Of a DNA stretch of 7,598 bases, positions 1 to 6,075 are shown piece by piece (position 1 is the stretch's first letter; each line of letters begins with the position of its first letter). The stretch comes from an uncultured Collinsella sp. (GTDB lineage Bacteria > Actinomycetota > Coriobacteriia > Coriobacteriales > Coriobacteriaceae). The stretch is taken from the NCBI GenBank assembly GCA_902494295.1, contig CABUSL010000103.1, forward strand, positions 1 to 7,598. Direction: 5' to 3'. Below the pieces are notes generated by a model. The model did not search any database. It was given only the letters and a program-made list of their open reading frames with translations, and was not told the origin of the DNA. A program made the translations under genes and the position numbers.

Positions 1-397
1 CGCCTTCGTGCCCGCCGCCGAGGGTTGCCACCGCAGCACGCGCGATACCCCACAGGTCGATACCGCCGTGCTCGTAGAAGCGCTCGTCCTCGACGTCAAC
101 GGTGCCCTGCAGCACGTAGGGGGAGACCTCGTCCTTGGTGATGGACTTGCGGTTTTGCGTGTAGAAGCTCGCGATCTTGTTGCCGTTGCAGTCGACGATC
201 TCGGTGGGCTCGCTCACCAGATACGCGTTGGCGTCGGTGTAGTCGGGCAGATCGGACAGCCAGCGGTTGACGTTGCCGACCATGCCGATGCCAAACGCCA
301 CGCCCGCAATCAGCAGAAAGCCCAAAAACGAGAGCAGGATTATGGGCAGGGCATGCGTCTTTGAACGGCTGCGTCCCTGTCGTTGGCGAGGACCCAT
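1..397 (-). CDS. Class A penicillin-binding protein (PBP1A-like), N-terminal part, cut by window edge
   Basis: Reading the minus strand from ATG at 397 gives 132 open codons to the window edge. A basic cytoplasmic start (residues 1-15, many R/K) is followed by one hydrophobic membrane segment (about 17-40). Residues 103-112 read EDERFYEHGG, which is motif 1 (EDxxFxxHxG) of family 51 peptidoglycan glycosyltransferases. E103 is the expected catalytic glutamate, and G111-G112-I113-D114 continue the family pattern. Class A PBPs polymerise lipid II outside the membrane and crosslink the strands with a C-terminal transpeptidase domain, which is outside this window. The start is supported by GGAGG at 409-405, 7 nt upstream. 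The gene diverges from the U32 gene. Glycosyltransferase identity is firm; whether a transpeptidase domain follows (bifunctional PBP or monofunctional transglycosylase) cannot be seen. Confidence 0.9.
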   Translation of the reverse strand, partial: MGPRQRQGRSRSKTHALPIILLSFLGFLLIAGVAFGIGMVGNVNRWLSDLPDYTDANAYLVSEPTEIVDCNGNKIASFYTQNRKSITKDEVSPYVLQGTVDVEDERFYEHGGIDLWGIARAAVATLGGGHEG

Positions 398-559
398 ATA
401 TTGACCTCCAGGTATGTCGTGCCCGACGGCGGATGTGTCGTCGAGGCAGGATGGACATAAGTTATTACACGATAAACCAAACGGGGCGCGCGAGGCCTCG
501 TGTATGCTGGAAGACGGCATTTTTCAGAGTGAATGCATACCTTGGTAAGGAGTTTGCCG
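398..559. promoter_or_regulatory. Divergent intergenic region between the PBP and U32 genes
   Basis: This gap must hold the promoters of two divergent genes. It has an AT-rich patch at about 454-482 within GC-rich flanks, a perfect 10-nt palindrome CGAGGCCTCG at 491-500, and a possible -10 TATGCT at 503-508 for the U32 gene. I could not find a convincing -35 for either direction, so no promoter is placed precisely. The U32 ribosome-binding site AAGGAG is at 547-552, and the PBP one (minus strand GGAGG) is at 405-409. Confidence 0.4.
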
Positions 560-2518
560 ATGGCGATTCGGGCGATGGGGCCGAGCGGACAATACGAGAC
601 TGGATTGGATGCTGCCGGTGCGGCGCTGCCCGAGCTGCTGGCGCCGGCGGGCGGGCTCGACCAGATGCTTGCGGCCATCGCCGCGGGTGCCGATGCCATC
701 TATGCGGGGTTGGGCGGCTTTAACGCCCGCGTGAGCGCGCATGGTTTTACGGATGACGAGTTTGCGCGCGGCTGCGCCGTGGCGCATGCCCATGGCGTGC
801 GCGTGTACGTGACGCTCAACGTGTTCGTGTTTGACGATGAGTTGTCCGACGCGGTGGCGTTGGGAGTTCATGCACTGGAGCTGGGCGCCGATGCTCTGAT
901 TGTCGCCGATGCCGGGTTGGCCTGCGCGCTGCGCGCGGCGATTCCCGGGGTCGAGATTCACCTGTCCACGCAGGCGGGCGTTCATAGCGAAGGCGCCGTG
1001 CGACTTGCCGCCGATGAGCTGGGGGTCGAGCGCGTGACGACGGCACGCGAGCTGGCGGTCGACGAGATTGCGGCGCTATGTGCCACGGGCGTGCCCATCG
1101 AGGTATTCTGCCACGGTGCGATTTGCATCGGTTATTCGGGGGCGTGCGAGTTCTCGGCCCTGCGGCGTGGGCGCTCTGCGATGCGCGGCGACTGCACGCA
1201 GCCGTGCCGTCTGGTGTACGACCTGGTGGACGAGGCGGGACAGAGCGTTGTCGCCTTCGAGGGAGATCGCTTACTGTGCCCGCGCGACTATCTGGGTATT
1301 GCGCATCTGCCCGAGCTTGTAGATGCCGGCGTGGCGTCGCTCAAGATCGAGGGGCGCATGAAGAACCCCGATTACGTATTCAACGTGGTGCGGGTGTGGC
1401 GCCGGGCGCTCGATATGCTGTGCGACGGCGCGTGGGACCCCGGTGCCGTGGAAGAGCTTGAACGCGAGCTGGGCCGGTCGTTCAACCGCGGGTTTACCGA
1501 CGCGTATCTGCAGGGGCGTTCGGGCGCCGAGCTTATGAGCTTTGAGCGTGCGATCAACCAAGGTGTGCGCGTGGGACGCCTGGTGGCCGTTGGCCACGAG
1601 GAAGTGACCGTCGAGCTCGATGCCGCCGTGGCGGCGGGTGACACGCTCGAGATTCGGTTCTATCCGGGTGCCGACGCGCGTCCCGATGTGCCCAAGCGCT
1701 GGCCGCAGGTGCCCTGCCCGGTGGATGCCGCAGCGGGGGAGCGCGTCGTCGTGCATTGCAAGCGTAAGGTGGACGCGGGCTGCGAGGTGTACCTGATTCG
1801 CAGCGCCGGCGTGTTGGATCAGACGGCGGCGGTGTTGGAGCGCATGCGGGCCGAGGCGGATGCGATTGCGCCCGTTGCGCGTGCCGTTGAGGTGCTGCCC
1901 TTTGAGGACGTTGCGGTGGATGGCGGTGCGTCGACGGAGTTGGTGGAGTGCGCGGTTCCCGCTCGCATGGTTTTTGCTTGGCAGCTGATGGATGCCGACC
2001 CGCGCGGAGAACTCGATTTGTCCGACGCCGTTGTGGTGCTTGACGAGGTGTGCCGCACGGGTGACGCTGGCCGGACCCGCTCACTGATGCAGCGTGCCGG
2101 GCGCGTCGTCTGCCGCAACCTGGGACAGGTGGTGATCGCTCGCGAGCTGGGCGTGACGTTTGACGTGGCGGCGCCGGTGTTCTGCGCGAATCGGGCCACG
2201 CTTGCCTGGCTGCGCGGACTCGGTGCGGGGCGGGTGTACTTGCCGGCCGAGTTGCTCGGCAATGATGCGGAGCGTATTGCCGAACTTGCTGCTGAACCCG
2301 GCGTCTTGGGTCCGGTCGACGCCGACCGTCCCGAGCTTATGGTGTGCGAGCACTGCCTGCTGACCGCCGAGGGCGTCTGCGCCACCGATGTGACGGGGCA
2401 GGTCCATTGTCGTGACTGCTCTCGTCGTCAGCAAACGCGCTATTTAGTTGAACATGACGGTACGCGTCTGCCGGTCGCCGTTGACGCGTGCGGCAGGACG
2501 AGGATTTTCCTGTCGTAG
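560..2518 (+). CDS. U32-family protein, RlhA/TrhP-like RNA hydroxylation protein
   Basis: The 652-residue protein starts with the U32 fold: LLAPAG (26-31), GADAIYAG (43-50), then TLNVF (85-89) and HLSTQAG (134-140). Residues 181-199 fit the U32 signature E-x-F-x2-G-[SA]-[LIVM]-C-x4-G-x-C-x-[LIVMF]-S. Cysteines 189, 196, 212 and 240 have nearly the spacing of the [4Fe-4S] ligands known in UbiU. A barrel-like middle part (about 335-415) and a Cys-rich tail follow. Although named peptidases, studied members (TrhP, RlhA) carry out prephenate-dependent hydroxylation of tRNA U34 or 23S rRNA C2501. The length is close to E. coli RlhA (about 653), so RlhA-like is my preferred reading, but the RNA target is not shown here. 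ATG 560 is chosen because AAGGAG (547-552) lies 7 nt upstream; an in-frame ATG at 533 has no such site. Confidence 0.85.
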   Translation: MAIRAMGPSGQYETGLDAAGAALPELLAPAGGLDQMLAAIAAGADAIYAGLGGFNARVSAHGFTDDEFARGCAVAHAHGVRVYVTLNVFVFDDELSDAVALGVHALELGADALIVADAGLACALRAAIPGVEIHLSTQAGVHSEGAVRLAADELGVERVTTARELAVDEIAALCATGVPIEVFCHGAICIGYSGACEFSALRRGRSAMRGDCTQPCRLVYDLVDEAGQSVVAFEGDRLLCPRDYLGIAHLPELVDAGVASLKIEGRMKNPDYVFNVVRVWRRALDMLCDGAWDPGAVEELERELGRSFNRGFTDAYLQGRSGAELMSFERAINQGVRVGRLVAVGHEEVTVELDAAVAAGDTLEIRFYPGADARPDVPKRWPQVPCPVDAAAGERVVVHCKRKVDAGCEVYLIRSAGVLDQTAAVLERMRAEADAIAPVARAVEVLPFEDVAVDGGASTELVECAVPARMVFAWQLMDADPRGELDLSDAVVVLDEVCRTGDAGRTRSLMQRAGRVVCRNLGQVVIARELGVTFDVAAPVFCANRATLAWLRGLGAGRVYLPAELLGNDAERIAELAAEPGVLGPVDADRPELMVCEHCLLTAEGVCATDVTGQVHCRDCSRRQQTRYLVEHDGTRLPVAVDACGRTRIFLS

Positions 2519-2537
2519 GTGCCGCGTCGCGTCAGTT

Positions 2538-2546
2538 TGTTATCAT
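2538..2546 (+). promoter_or_regulatory. Probable extended -10 promoter for tyrS
   Basis: TGTTATCAT (TG at 2538-2539, TATCAT at 2541-2546) matches an extended -10 element and lies 20 nt after the U32 stop codon. No good -35 is seen at the right distance, which is common with extended -10 promoters. Transcription would start near 2553 and leave a leader of about 60 nt containing the stem-loop at 2567-2593. Promoter use is inferred, not shown. Confidence 0.45.
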
Positions 2547-2566
2547 ATGAGAGTTTATGGACTTCC

Positions 2567-2593
2567 AGCACCGCCGTTTTCGGCGAGGGTGCT
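2567..2593 (+). promoter_or_regulatory. Stem-loop in the tyrS leader
   Basis: AGCACC (2567-2572) pairs with GGTGCT (2588-2593). Inside it GCCG (2573-2576) pairs with CGGC (2581-2584) around a TTTT loop, leaving a GAG bulge at 2585-2587. The stem ends 7 nt before the AAGGAGG ribosome-binding site (2601-2607) and has no T-run after it, so it does not look like a terminator for the U32 gene. It could tune tyrS translation or mRNA stability. The leader is too short for a T-box. Confidence 0.5.
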
Positions 2594-2614
2594 ATAGCAA
2601 AAGGAGGATACCCA

Positions 2615-3826
2615 ATGCTGTCTGTTGACGAGCAAATGCGTATCATCACCTCGGGCGCAGCGCAGATCGTCCCCGAGGCCGACCTTCGCAAGAAGCTTGA
2701 GAAGGGCGAGCCCCTCAACATCAAGCTCGGCGTCGACCCCACTAGCCCCGATCTGCACCTGGGCCATGCCGTGCCGCTGCGCAAGATGCGCCAGTTCCAG
2801 GACCTGGGCCACAACGTCACCCTTATCATCGGCAACGGCACCGCGCTGATCGGCGACCCTTCGGGCAAGAATTCCACGCGTCCGCAGCTTTCGCAGGAGC
2901 AGATCGAGGCCAATGCCGAGACCTACGTGAGCCAGGCCATGAAGATCCTGGATCCCGAGAAGACCACCATTGTGCACAACGGTGACTGGATCTTGTCGAT
3001 GGACCTGGCCGGCCTGCTGCAGGTGTGCTCCAAGTTCACCGTCGCCCGCATCCTTGAGCGCGACGACTTTACCAAGCGCTACCAGTCTCAGACGCCGATC
3101 GCCCTGCATGAGTTCCTGTATCCCGTGATGCAGGCTTTCGACTCCGTTCAGATCAAGGCCGACGTGGAGATGGGCGGCACCGACCAGCTCTTCAACCTGC
3201 TCGCTGGTCGCGAGCTCATGGAGAAGATGGGTATGGAGCCGCAGATCGCGCTTACCATGCCGCTGCTCGAGGGCACCGATGGCGTGCGCAAGATGTCCAA
3301 GTCCTACGGCAACTACATCGGCCTGACCGATGCTCCCAAGGATATGTTCGGCAAGACCATGTCCATTCCCGACGAGATGATCGGCAAGTACTATCGTCTG
3401 GCCAGCTCGCTCACCCCGGCCGAGGTCGACAAGATCGACGCCGCCTTGGCCGATGGTTCCGCCGATCCCTATGAGCTCAAGCGCGCACTGGGCCGCGACC
3501 TGTGCGACACCTACCACGGCGCCGGCGCCGGCGACGAGGCTCAGGCCGAGTTCGACCGCGTGTTCAAGGAGGGCCAGCTTGCCGACTTCCCCGAGAAGCA
3601 CGTTGAGCTGACCGTCAACGACGAGGGCCAGATCTACCTCGCCGGTCTGCTCAAGGACCTGGGTCTTTCGGCGAGCGCCGGCCAGGCTCGTCGTGATATC
3701 GACGGCGGCGGCGTCAAGATCAACGGCAAGGCCGTGGCTTCCAAGAGCTATAACATCGATCCCAGCGCCCTCAAGCTGGGCGACACCCTCTCCGTAGGCA
3801 AGCGCAAGGGCTTCAAGTTGGTCTAA
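2615..3826 (+). CDS. tyrS: Tyrosyl-tRNA synthetase (TyrRS), KMSKS-type
   Basis: This 403-residue class I synthetase charges tRNA-Tyr with tyrosine in the cytoplasm using ATP. The ATP-binding HIGH motif is HLGH (48-51), within GVDPTSPDLHLGH. The second signature is a canonical KMSKS (226-230). The tyrosine-binding pattern YxxxQAxD is at 169-176 and GGTDQ at 187-191. The C-terminus (about 340-403) is an S4-like RNA-binding domain. The KMSKS form and the PDLHLGH context resemble the second bacterial TyrRS type (TyrZ-like), rather than the E. coli type with KFGKT. ATG 2615 is chosen because AAGGAGG (2601-2607) is 7 nt upstream. The frame stays open back to GTG 2519, but those 32 residues lack family similarity and cover the promoter. 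Codons are strongly biased (GCC, ATC, AAG), as expected for high expression. A terminator follows closely. Confidence 0.97.
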   Translation: MLSVDEQMRIITSGAAQIVPEADLRKKLEKGEPLNIKLGVDPTSPDLHLGHAVPLRKMRQFQDLGHNVTLIIGNGTALIGDPSGKNSTRPQLSQEQIEANAETYVSQAMKILDPEKTTIVHNGDWILSMDLAGLLQVCSKFTVARILERDDFTKRYQSQTPIALHEFLYPVMQAFDSVQIKADVEMGGTDQLFNLLAGRELMEKMGMEPQIALTMPLLEGTDGVRKMSKSYGNYIGLTDAPKDMFGKTMSIPDEMIGKYYRLASSLTPAEVDKIDAALADGSADPYELKRALGRDLCDTYHGAGAGDEAQAEFDRVFKEGQLADFPEKHVELTVNDEGQIYLAGLLKDLGLSASAGQARRDIDGGGVKINGKAVASKSYNIDPSALKLGDTLSVGKRKGFKLV

Positions 3827-3855
3827 CGAGCGAGTTGACCTCACAAGTGCAATAA

Positions 3856-3890
3856 GGCCGCAGCCGGGAATCCCGACTGCGGCCTTTTTT
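3856..3890 (+). terminator. Intrinsic terminator after tyrS
   Basis: GGCCGCAG (3856-3863) pairs with CTGCGGCC (3877-3884). A C/A mismatch follows, then inner CGGG/CCCG pairs around an AAT loop. Six Ts follow directly (3885-3890). The stem is preceded by AATAA, so it might also act weakly on the other strand. It lies 29 nt after the tyrS stop and ends that transcript. Confidence 0.93.
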
Positions 3891-3905
3891 GGTTACGACG
3901 ATCCC

Positions 3906-3925
3906 TTGGGGACGGAGGGGTCATT
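3906..3925 (+). repeat. Solitary GGGGAC repeat-like segment
   Basis: TTGGGGACGGAGGGGTCATT shares the TTGGGGAC core with the repeat units beside the first HAD gene (5867-5913 and 6934-6980), but not the sequence that follows. It lies in the non-coding gap between the tyrS terminator and the adenine deaminase promoter. It may be a diverged or different subtype of the same dispersed repeat family; one short match is weak evidence. Confidence 0.35.
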
Positions 3926-3952
3926 TGGCGGTGCCGTTAAGCGGAAGGGGTG

Positions 3953-3981
3953 TTAGCGGGACTTTCTTTTGGGCATACAAT
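3953..3981 (+). promoter_or_regulatory. Candidate promoter for the adenine deaminase gene
   Basis: TACAAT at 3976-3981 differs from the -10 consensus TATAAT at one position. The hexamer 17 bases upstream, TTAGCG (3953-3958), is a poor -35. Start of transcription would be near 3988, giving a leader of about 60 nt that includes the stem-loop at 3994-4023. The -10 is the best in this gap; the -35 assignment is doubtful. Confidence 0.45.
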
Positions 3982-3993
3982 GGCTATTGGCTT

Positions 3994-4028
3994 GCTGCGG
4001 TGAAGGTCTGTCCGCCCCGCAGCGTTTT
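3994..4028 (+). promoter_or_regulatory. Stem-loop with short T-run in the adenine deaminase leader
   Basis: GCTGCGG (3994-4000) pairs perfectly with CCGCAGC (4017-4023) around a 16-nt loop, followed by GTTTT (4024-4028). The ribosome-binding site AAAGGAG is at 4037-4043. The arrangement resembles a weak intrinsic terminator or attenuator, but the T-run is short and I see no competing antiterminator stem. Confidence 0.4.
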
Positions 4029-4048
4029 CTACGGTTAAAGGAGTATGT

Positions 4049-5869
4049 ATGTCCGTTGAGGTCATGAGGTCTGTGATCGATGCTGCCGAGGGGCGCGTGC
4101 CCGTCGACACGCTGTTTACCAATGCGCAGATCGTCGACGTGTATGGCCAGCGTGTGGCGCCCGGCAGCGTTGCCGTCAAGGACGGTGTGATCGTCGGCGT
4201 GCTCTACGATGGTCGCGACGATGCTGCTGGCACCTACGAGGTAACTGAGGTCATCGACTGCCAGGGTCGCTATCTCGCTCCCGGTTTTATTGACGGGCAT
4301 CTGCATATCGAGTCTTCGAACATCCGTCCCGCCGAGTATGCTCGCATGGCCGCGACGCGCGGTACCACCACCGCCATTGCCGACAGCCACGAGATTGCCA
4401 ATGTTGCCGGTCTCGACGGCTTGCGCTTTATGATCGAGGACGGCCGCCGCGCACCCATCTCCATCAAGTATATGATGCCTTCGTGCGTGCCCGCGCTGCC
4501 CGACGAGCAGGCCGGTGCCGTTATTTCGGCTGCCGATATGCAGGCGTTTTTTGCCGAGCATCCGGGCGATGTTTTTGGTCTGGGCGAAATGATGAACTTG
4601 CCGGGCGTCTTTATGGCCGACCCCGAGACCTGTGCTCGCATCGATGCTGCCAACCAGACGCCGTCCAAGCAGGTTGACGGCCACGCGCCGCTCGTTGCCG
4701 GTAAGGACCTCAACGCCTATGCCGCAGCGGGCATTATCGCCGACCACGAGTCGACGATTCCCGAGGAGGCACTCGACAAGCTGTCTCGTGGCATGTACGT
4801 GATGCTCCGCGAGGGTACGTGCAGCCATGACTTGGCCAACCTGTCGCCGATGCTGCTGGAGAATCCCGCTCGCGCCCGCCGCTGCTGCTTTGCGACTGAC
4901 GACCGTGCCCCTTCCGATGCGCTTGCGACCGGCATGATCGACAATGCCTGCCGCGTGGCGATTGAGGCCGGTATCGACCCCGTGGTCGCTATCTCCATGG
5001 CGTCCCTCTCCACGGCCGAGGCGTTTGGCCTGGATCACGGCTGCCGCGACCCGCACGAGCTGCGCGGTGCGATTGCCCCGGGCAAGCGTGCCGACCTGCT
5101 GGTACTCAATGACCTGACGTTTGCCACGGCTCCGCATCGCGTATATGCCGCCGGTGCTCTGGTGGCGCAGGACGGCACCTTTGTGGGCGAGATTGCACCC
5201 GAGATGGCCGAGGTTGCGGCCCTTGCCGATGAGCTGCGCGCTTCCGTTAAACTGCCGAAGCTATCGCTCGACGTGTTCGACTATGCCTTTAAGCCGGGCG
5301 AGGCCGTGATCGACGTGGTGCCGGGCAAGGCCATCACGGGTATGGCTCGCCTCGAGAGTGCCGAGGGCCTGCGCCGCATTATGCTGATCGAGCGCCACGG
5401 CCGCGGCGTGTCGCTGCAGGCCGAGGGCGCCGATGGCGACGGCCCCGCTGGCCTGGGCCTGGTCGGCAAGCATATCGGTCGCGGCTGGGTGCGCGGCTTT
5501 ACCATCACGGGCGGTGCCATCGCCTCGACGATCGGCCACGACTCGCACAACGTGTGCGTGGTGGGCGACAGCGCGGCTGATATGATGGCTGCCGTCGAGG
5601 CCGTGGGCCAGGGCGGCCACGTGCTGGTGCGCAACGGCAAGGTCGTGGCGCGTATTCCGCTGGCGCTCGGTGGCCTTATGAGCGAAGGCACGGCCGAGGA
5701 CGTTGCTGCGCAGCACGACGACTTTATGGTCAAGGCGCGCGCCATGGGTATTGAGCCGCCGCTCGACCCCATCATGGGCATCATCTTCCTGCCCCTGCCG
5801 GTCATCCCGACGCTCCGCATCCGCCCCGAGGGCATGTTCGACGTCACAACCTTCACCTACGCCGACTAG
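4049..5869 (+). CDS. ade: Adenine deaminase (AdeC-type, amidohydrolase superfamily)
   Basis: The 606-residue enzyme hydrolyses adenine to hypoxanthine and ammonia, feeding purine salvage. It has the full AdeC layout: a small N-terminal beta region, the metal motif PGFIDGHLHIESS (79-90; H84 and H86), and DSHEIANVAGLDG (112-124). YMMPSCVPA (141-149), GLGEMMN (177-183; E180) and DGHAP (210-214; H212) follow, then ADHEST (231-236; H233) and TDDR (283-286). GAIAPGKRADLLVL (340-353) marks the end of the catalytic barrel. The C-terminal AdeC domain has TIGHDSHN (494-501) and LPLPVIP (581-587). Expected metal ligands are all present and the length is normal. ATG 4049 has AAAGGAG (4037-4043) 5 nt upstream. 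The gene stands alone, with its own probable promoter. Its stop codon is the first three bases of a dispersed repeat. Confidence 0.96.
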   Translation: MSVEVMRSVIDAAEGRVPVDTLFTNAQIVDVYGQRVAPGSVAVKDGVIVGVLYDGRDDAAGTYEVTEVIDCQGRYLAPGFIDGHLHIESSNIRPAEYARMAATRGTTTAIADSHEIANVAGLDGLRFMIEDGRRAPISIKYMMPSCVPALPDEQAGAVISAADMQAFFAEHPGDVFGLGEMMNLPGVFMADPETCARIDAANQTPSKQVDGHAPLVAGKDLNAYAAAGIIADHESTIPEEALDKLSRGMYVMLREGTCSHDLANLSPMLLENPARARRCCFATDDRAPSDALATGMIDNACRVAIEAGIDPVVAISMASLSTAEAFGLDHGCRDPHELRGAIAPGKRADLLVLNDLTFATAPHRVYAAGALVAQDGTFVGEIAPEMAEVAALADELRASVKLPKLSLDVFDYAFKPGEAVIDVVPGKAITGMARLESAEGLRRIMLIERHGRGVSLQAEGADGDGPAGLGLVGKHIGRGWVRGFTITGGAIASTIGHDSHNVCVVGDSAADMMAAVEAVGQGGHVLVRNGKVVARIPLALGGLMSEGTAEDVAAQHDDFMVKARAMGIEPPLDPIMGIIFLPLPVIPTLRIRPEGMFDVTTFTYAD

Positions 5870-5914
5870 TCATCGGGGACGTTCTTAAACGACTAGTCAT
5901 CGGGGACACTCTTT
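5864..5914 (+). repeat. Tandem GGGGAC repeat array, copy 1, overlapping the ade stop codon
   Basis: The 17-nt unit GACTAGTCATCGGGGAC occurs at 5864-5880 and again at 5891-5907, separated by GTTCTTAAAC, a 27-nt period. The first unit includes the last codon (GAC) and stop (TAG) of the adenine deaminase gene. GACTAGTC is a perfect palindrome, and CGTT-CTTA-AACG inside the unit is another small dyad. A near-identical inverted copy (44 of 47 bases, 5867-5913 against 6980-6934) lies beyond the next gene. This looks like an intergenic REP-like element; no transposase is present in the window. Confidence 0.85.
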
Positions 5915-5940
5915 GGCGCGCTGCCTGACGCCGCGACCGT

Positions 5941-5977
5941 AGGACCTCTGGCATGTGTGAGCTATTTGCCAGGTCCT
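5941..5977 (+). promoter_or_regulatory. Stem-loop in the gap between ade and the HAD gene
   Basis: AGGAC (5941-5945) pairs with GTCCT (5973-5977), and CTGGCA (5948-5953) pairs with TGCCAG (5967-5972). There is a 2-nt CT bulge on the left arm and a 13-nt loop, giving 11 base pairs. No T-run follows, so a simple intrinsic terminator is unlikely. Its 3' end overlaps a candidate -35 for the HAD gene. It could protect the 3' end of the ade mRNA or belong to a structured leader. Confidence 0.45.
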
Positions 5978-6005
5978 TGTAACGTTTACGCCCGCGGAGT
6001 CTTAT
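5977..6005 (+). promoter_or_regulatory. Candidate promoter for the first HAD gene
   Basis: TTGTAA (5977-5982) and TCTTAT (6000-6005) are spaced by 17 bases and each match 4 of 6 consensus positions. Transcription would start around 6012, at the left arm of the large stem-loop, so the leader would be almost entirely that structure. Such a start could shorten the outer stem by a few pairs. Confidence 0.35.
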
Positions 6006-6008
6006 TTG

Positions 6009-6073
6009 AGCTCCCTTTGGGTACGTTGGAATCGGATACACGTTCGATTCCAACAAGCCCGAAGGGAGCTTTT
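6009..6073 (+). promoter_or_regulatory. Two-tier stem-loop that buries the HAD ribosome-binding site
   Basis: The outer arms AGCTCCCTTTGGG (6009-6021) and CCCGAAGGGAGCT (6058-6070) form 13 pairs, one of them a G-T wobble. After a 3x3 internal loop (TAC/AAG), GTTGGAATCG (6025-6034) pairs perfectly with CGATTCCAAC (6045-6054) around a 10-nt loop. The Shine-Dalgarno AAGGGAG (6062-6068) lies wholly in the right outer arm, and TTTT (6070-6073) follows. The structure could be a translational switch, or a terminator for transcription arriving from ade. The pairing is seen directly; the role is inferred. Confidence 0.75.
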
Positions 6074-6075
6074 CT

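Noticed and set aside
533..559. Earlier ATG for the U32 gene
   Set aside because: No Shine-Dalgarno before 533, while ATG 560 has AAGGAG at the right distance.
2555..2600. Terminator for the U32 gene in the stem-loop before tyrS
   Set aside because: No T-run follows the stem and it sits immediately before the tyrS RBS, so a leader role is more likely.
2519..2614. N-terminal extension of TyrRS from GTG 2519
   Set aside because: The 32 extra residues do not fit the family, there is no RBS before GTG, and the segment holds the promoter and leader stem. ATG 2615 has an ideal RBS.
2547..2614. T-box leader for tyrS
   Set aside because: Leader is about 60 nt, with no T-box consensus, no specifier stem and no terminator/antiterminator pair.
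2555..3844. 429-codon open frame antisense to tyrS
   Set aside because: It mirrors strongly biased GC-rich codons of a certain gene, has repetitive L/V/G/H composition and no recognised domain. The tyrS motifs on the other strand are unambiguous.
3988..4048. Purine riboswitch before the adenine deaminase gene
   Set aside because: A TTTCTAC string near 4026 recalls part of the purine aptamer, but the three-way junction and loop-loop sequences are absent and the leader is too short.
3953..5137. 394-codon open frame antisense to the adenine deaminase gene
   Set aside because: Same shadow effect; composition rich in R, H, G and A, no motif, and it covers a complete conserved enzyme on the plus strand.
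5864..5914. CRISPR array from 17-nt repeats with 27-nt period
   Set aside because: Only two units with a 10-nt interval that is itself conserved in the inverted copy, so there are no spacers.
6025..6054. tRNA-like T-arm (GTTCGATTC)
   Set aside because: The string resembles a T-loop, but flanking bases do not form a T-stem around it; instead they form the 10-bp leader stem. No acceptor, D or anticodon arms are present.
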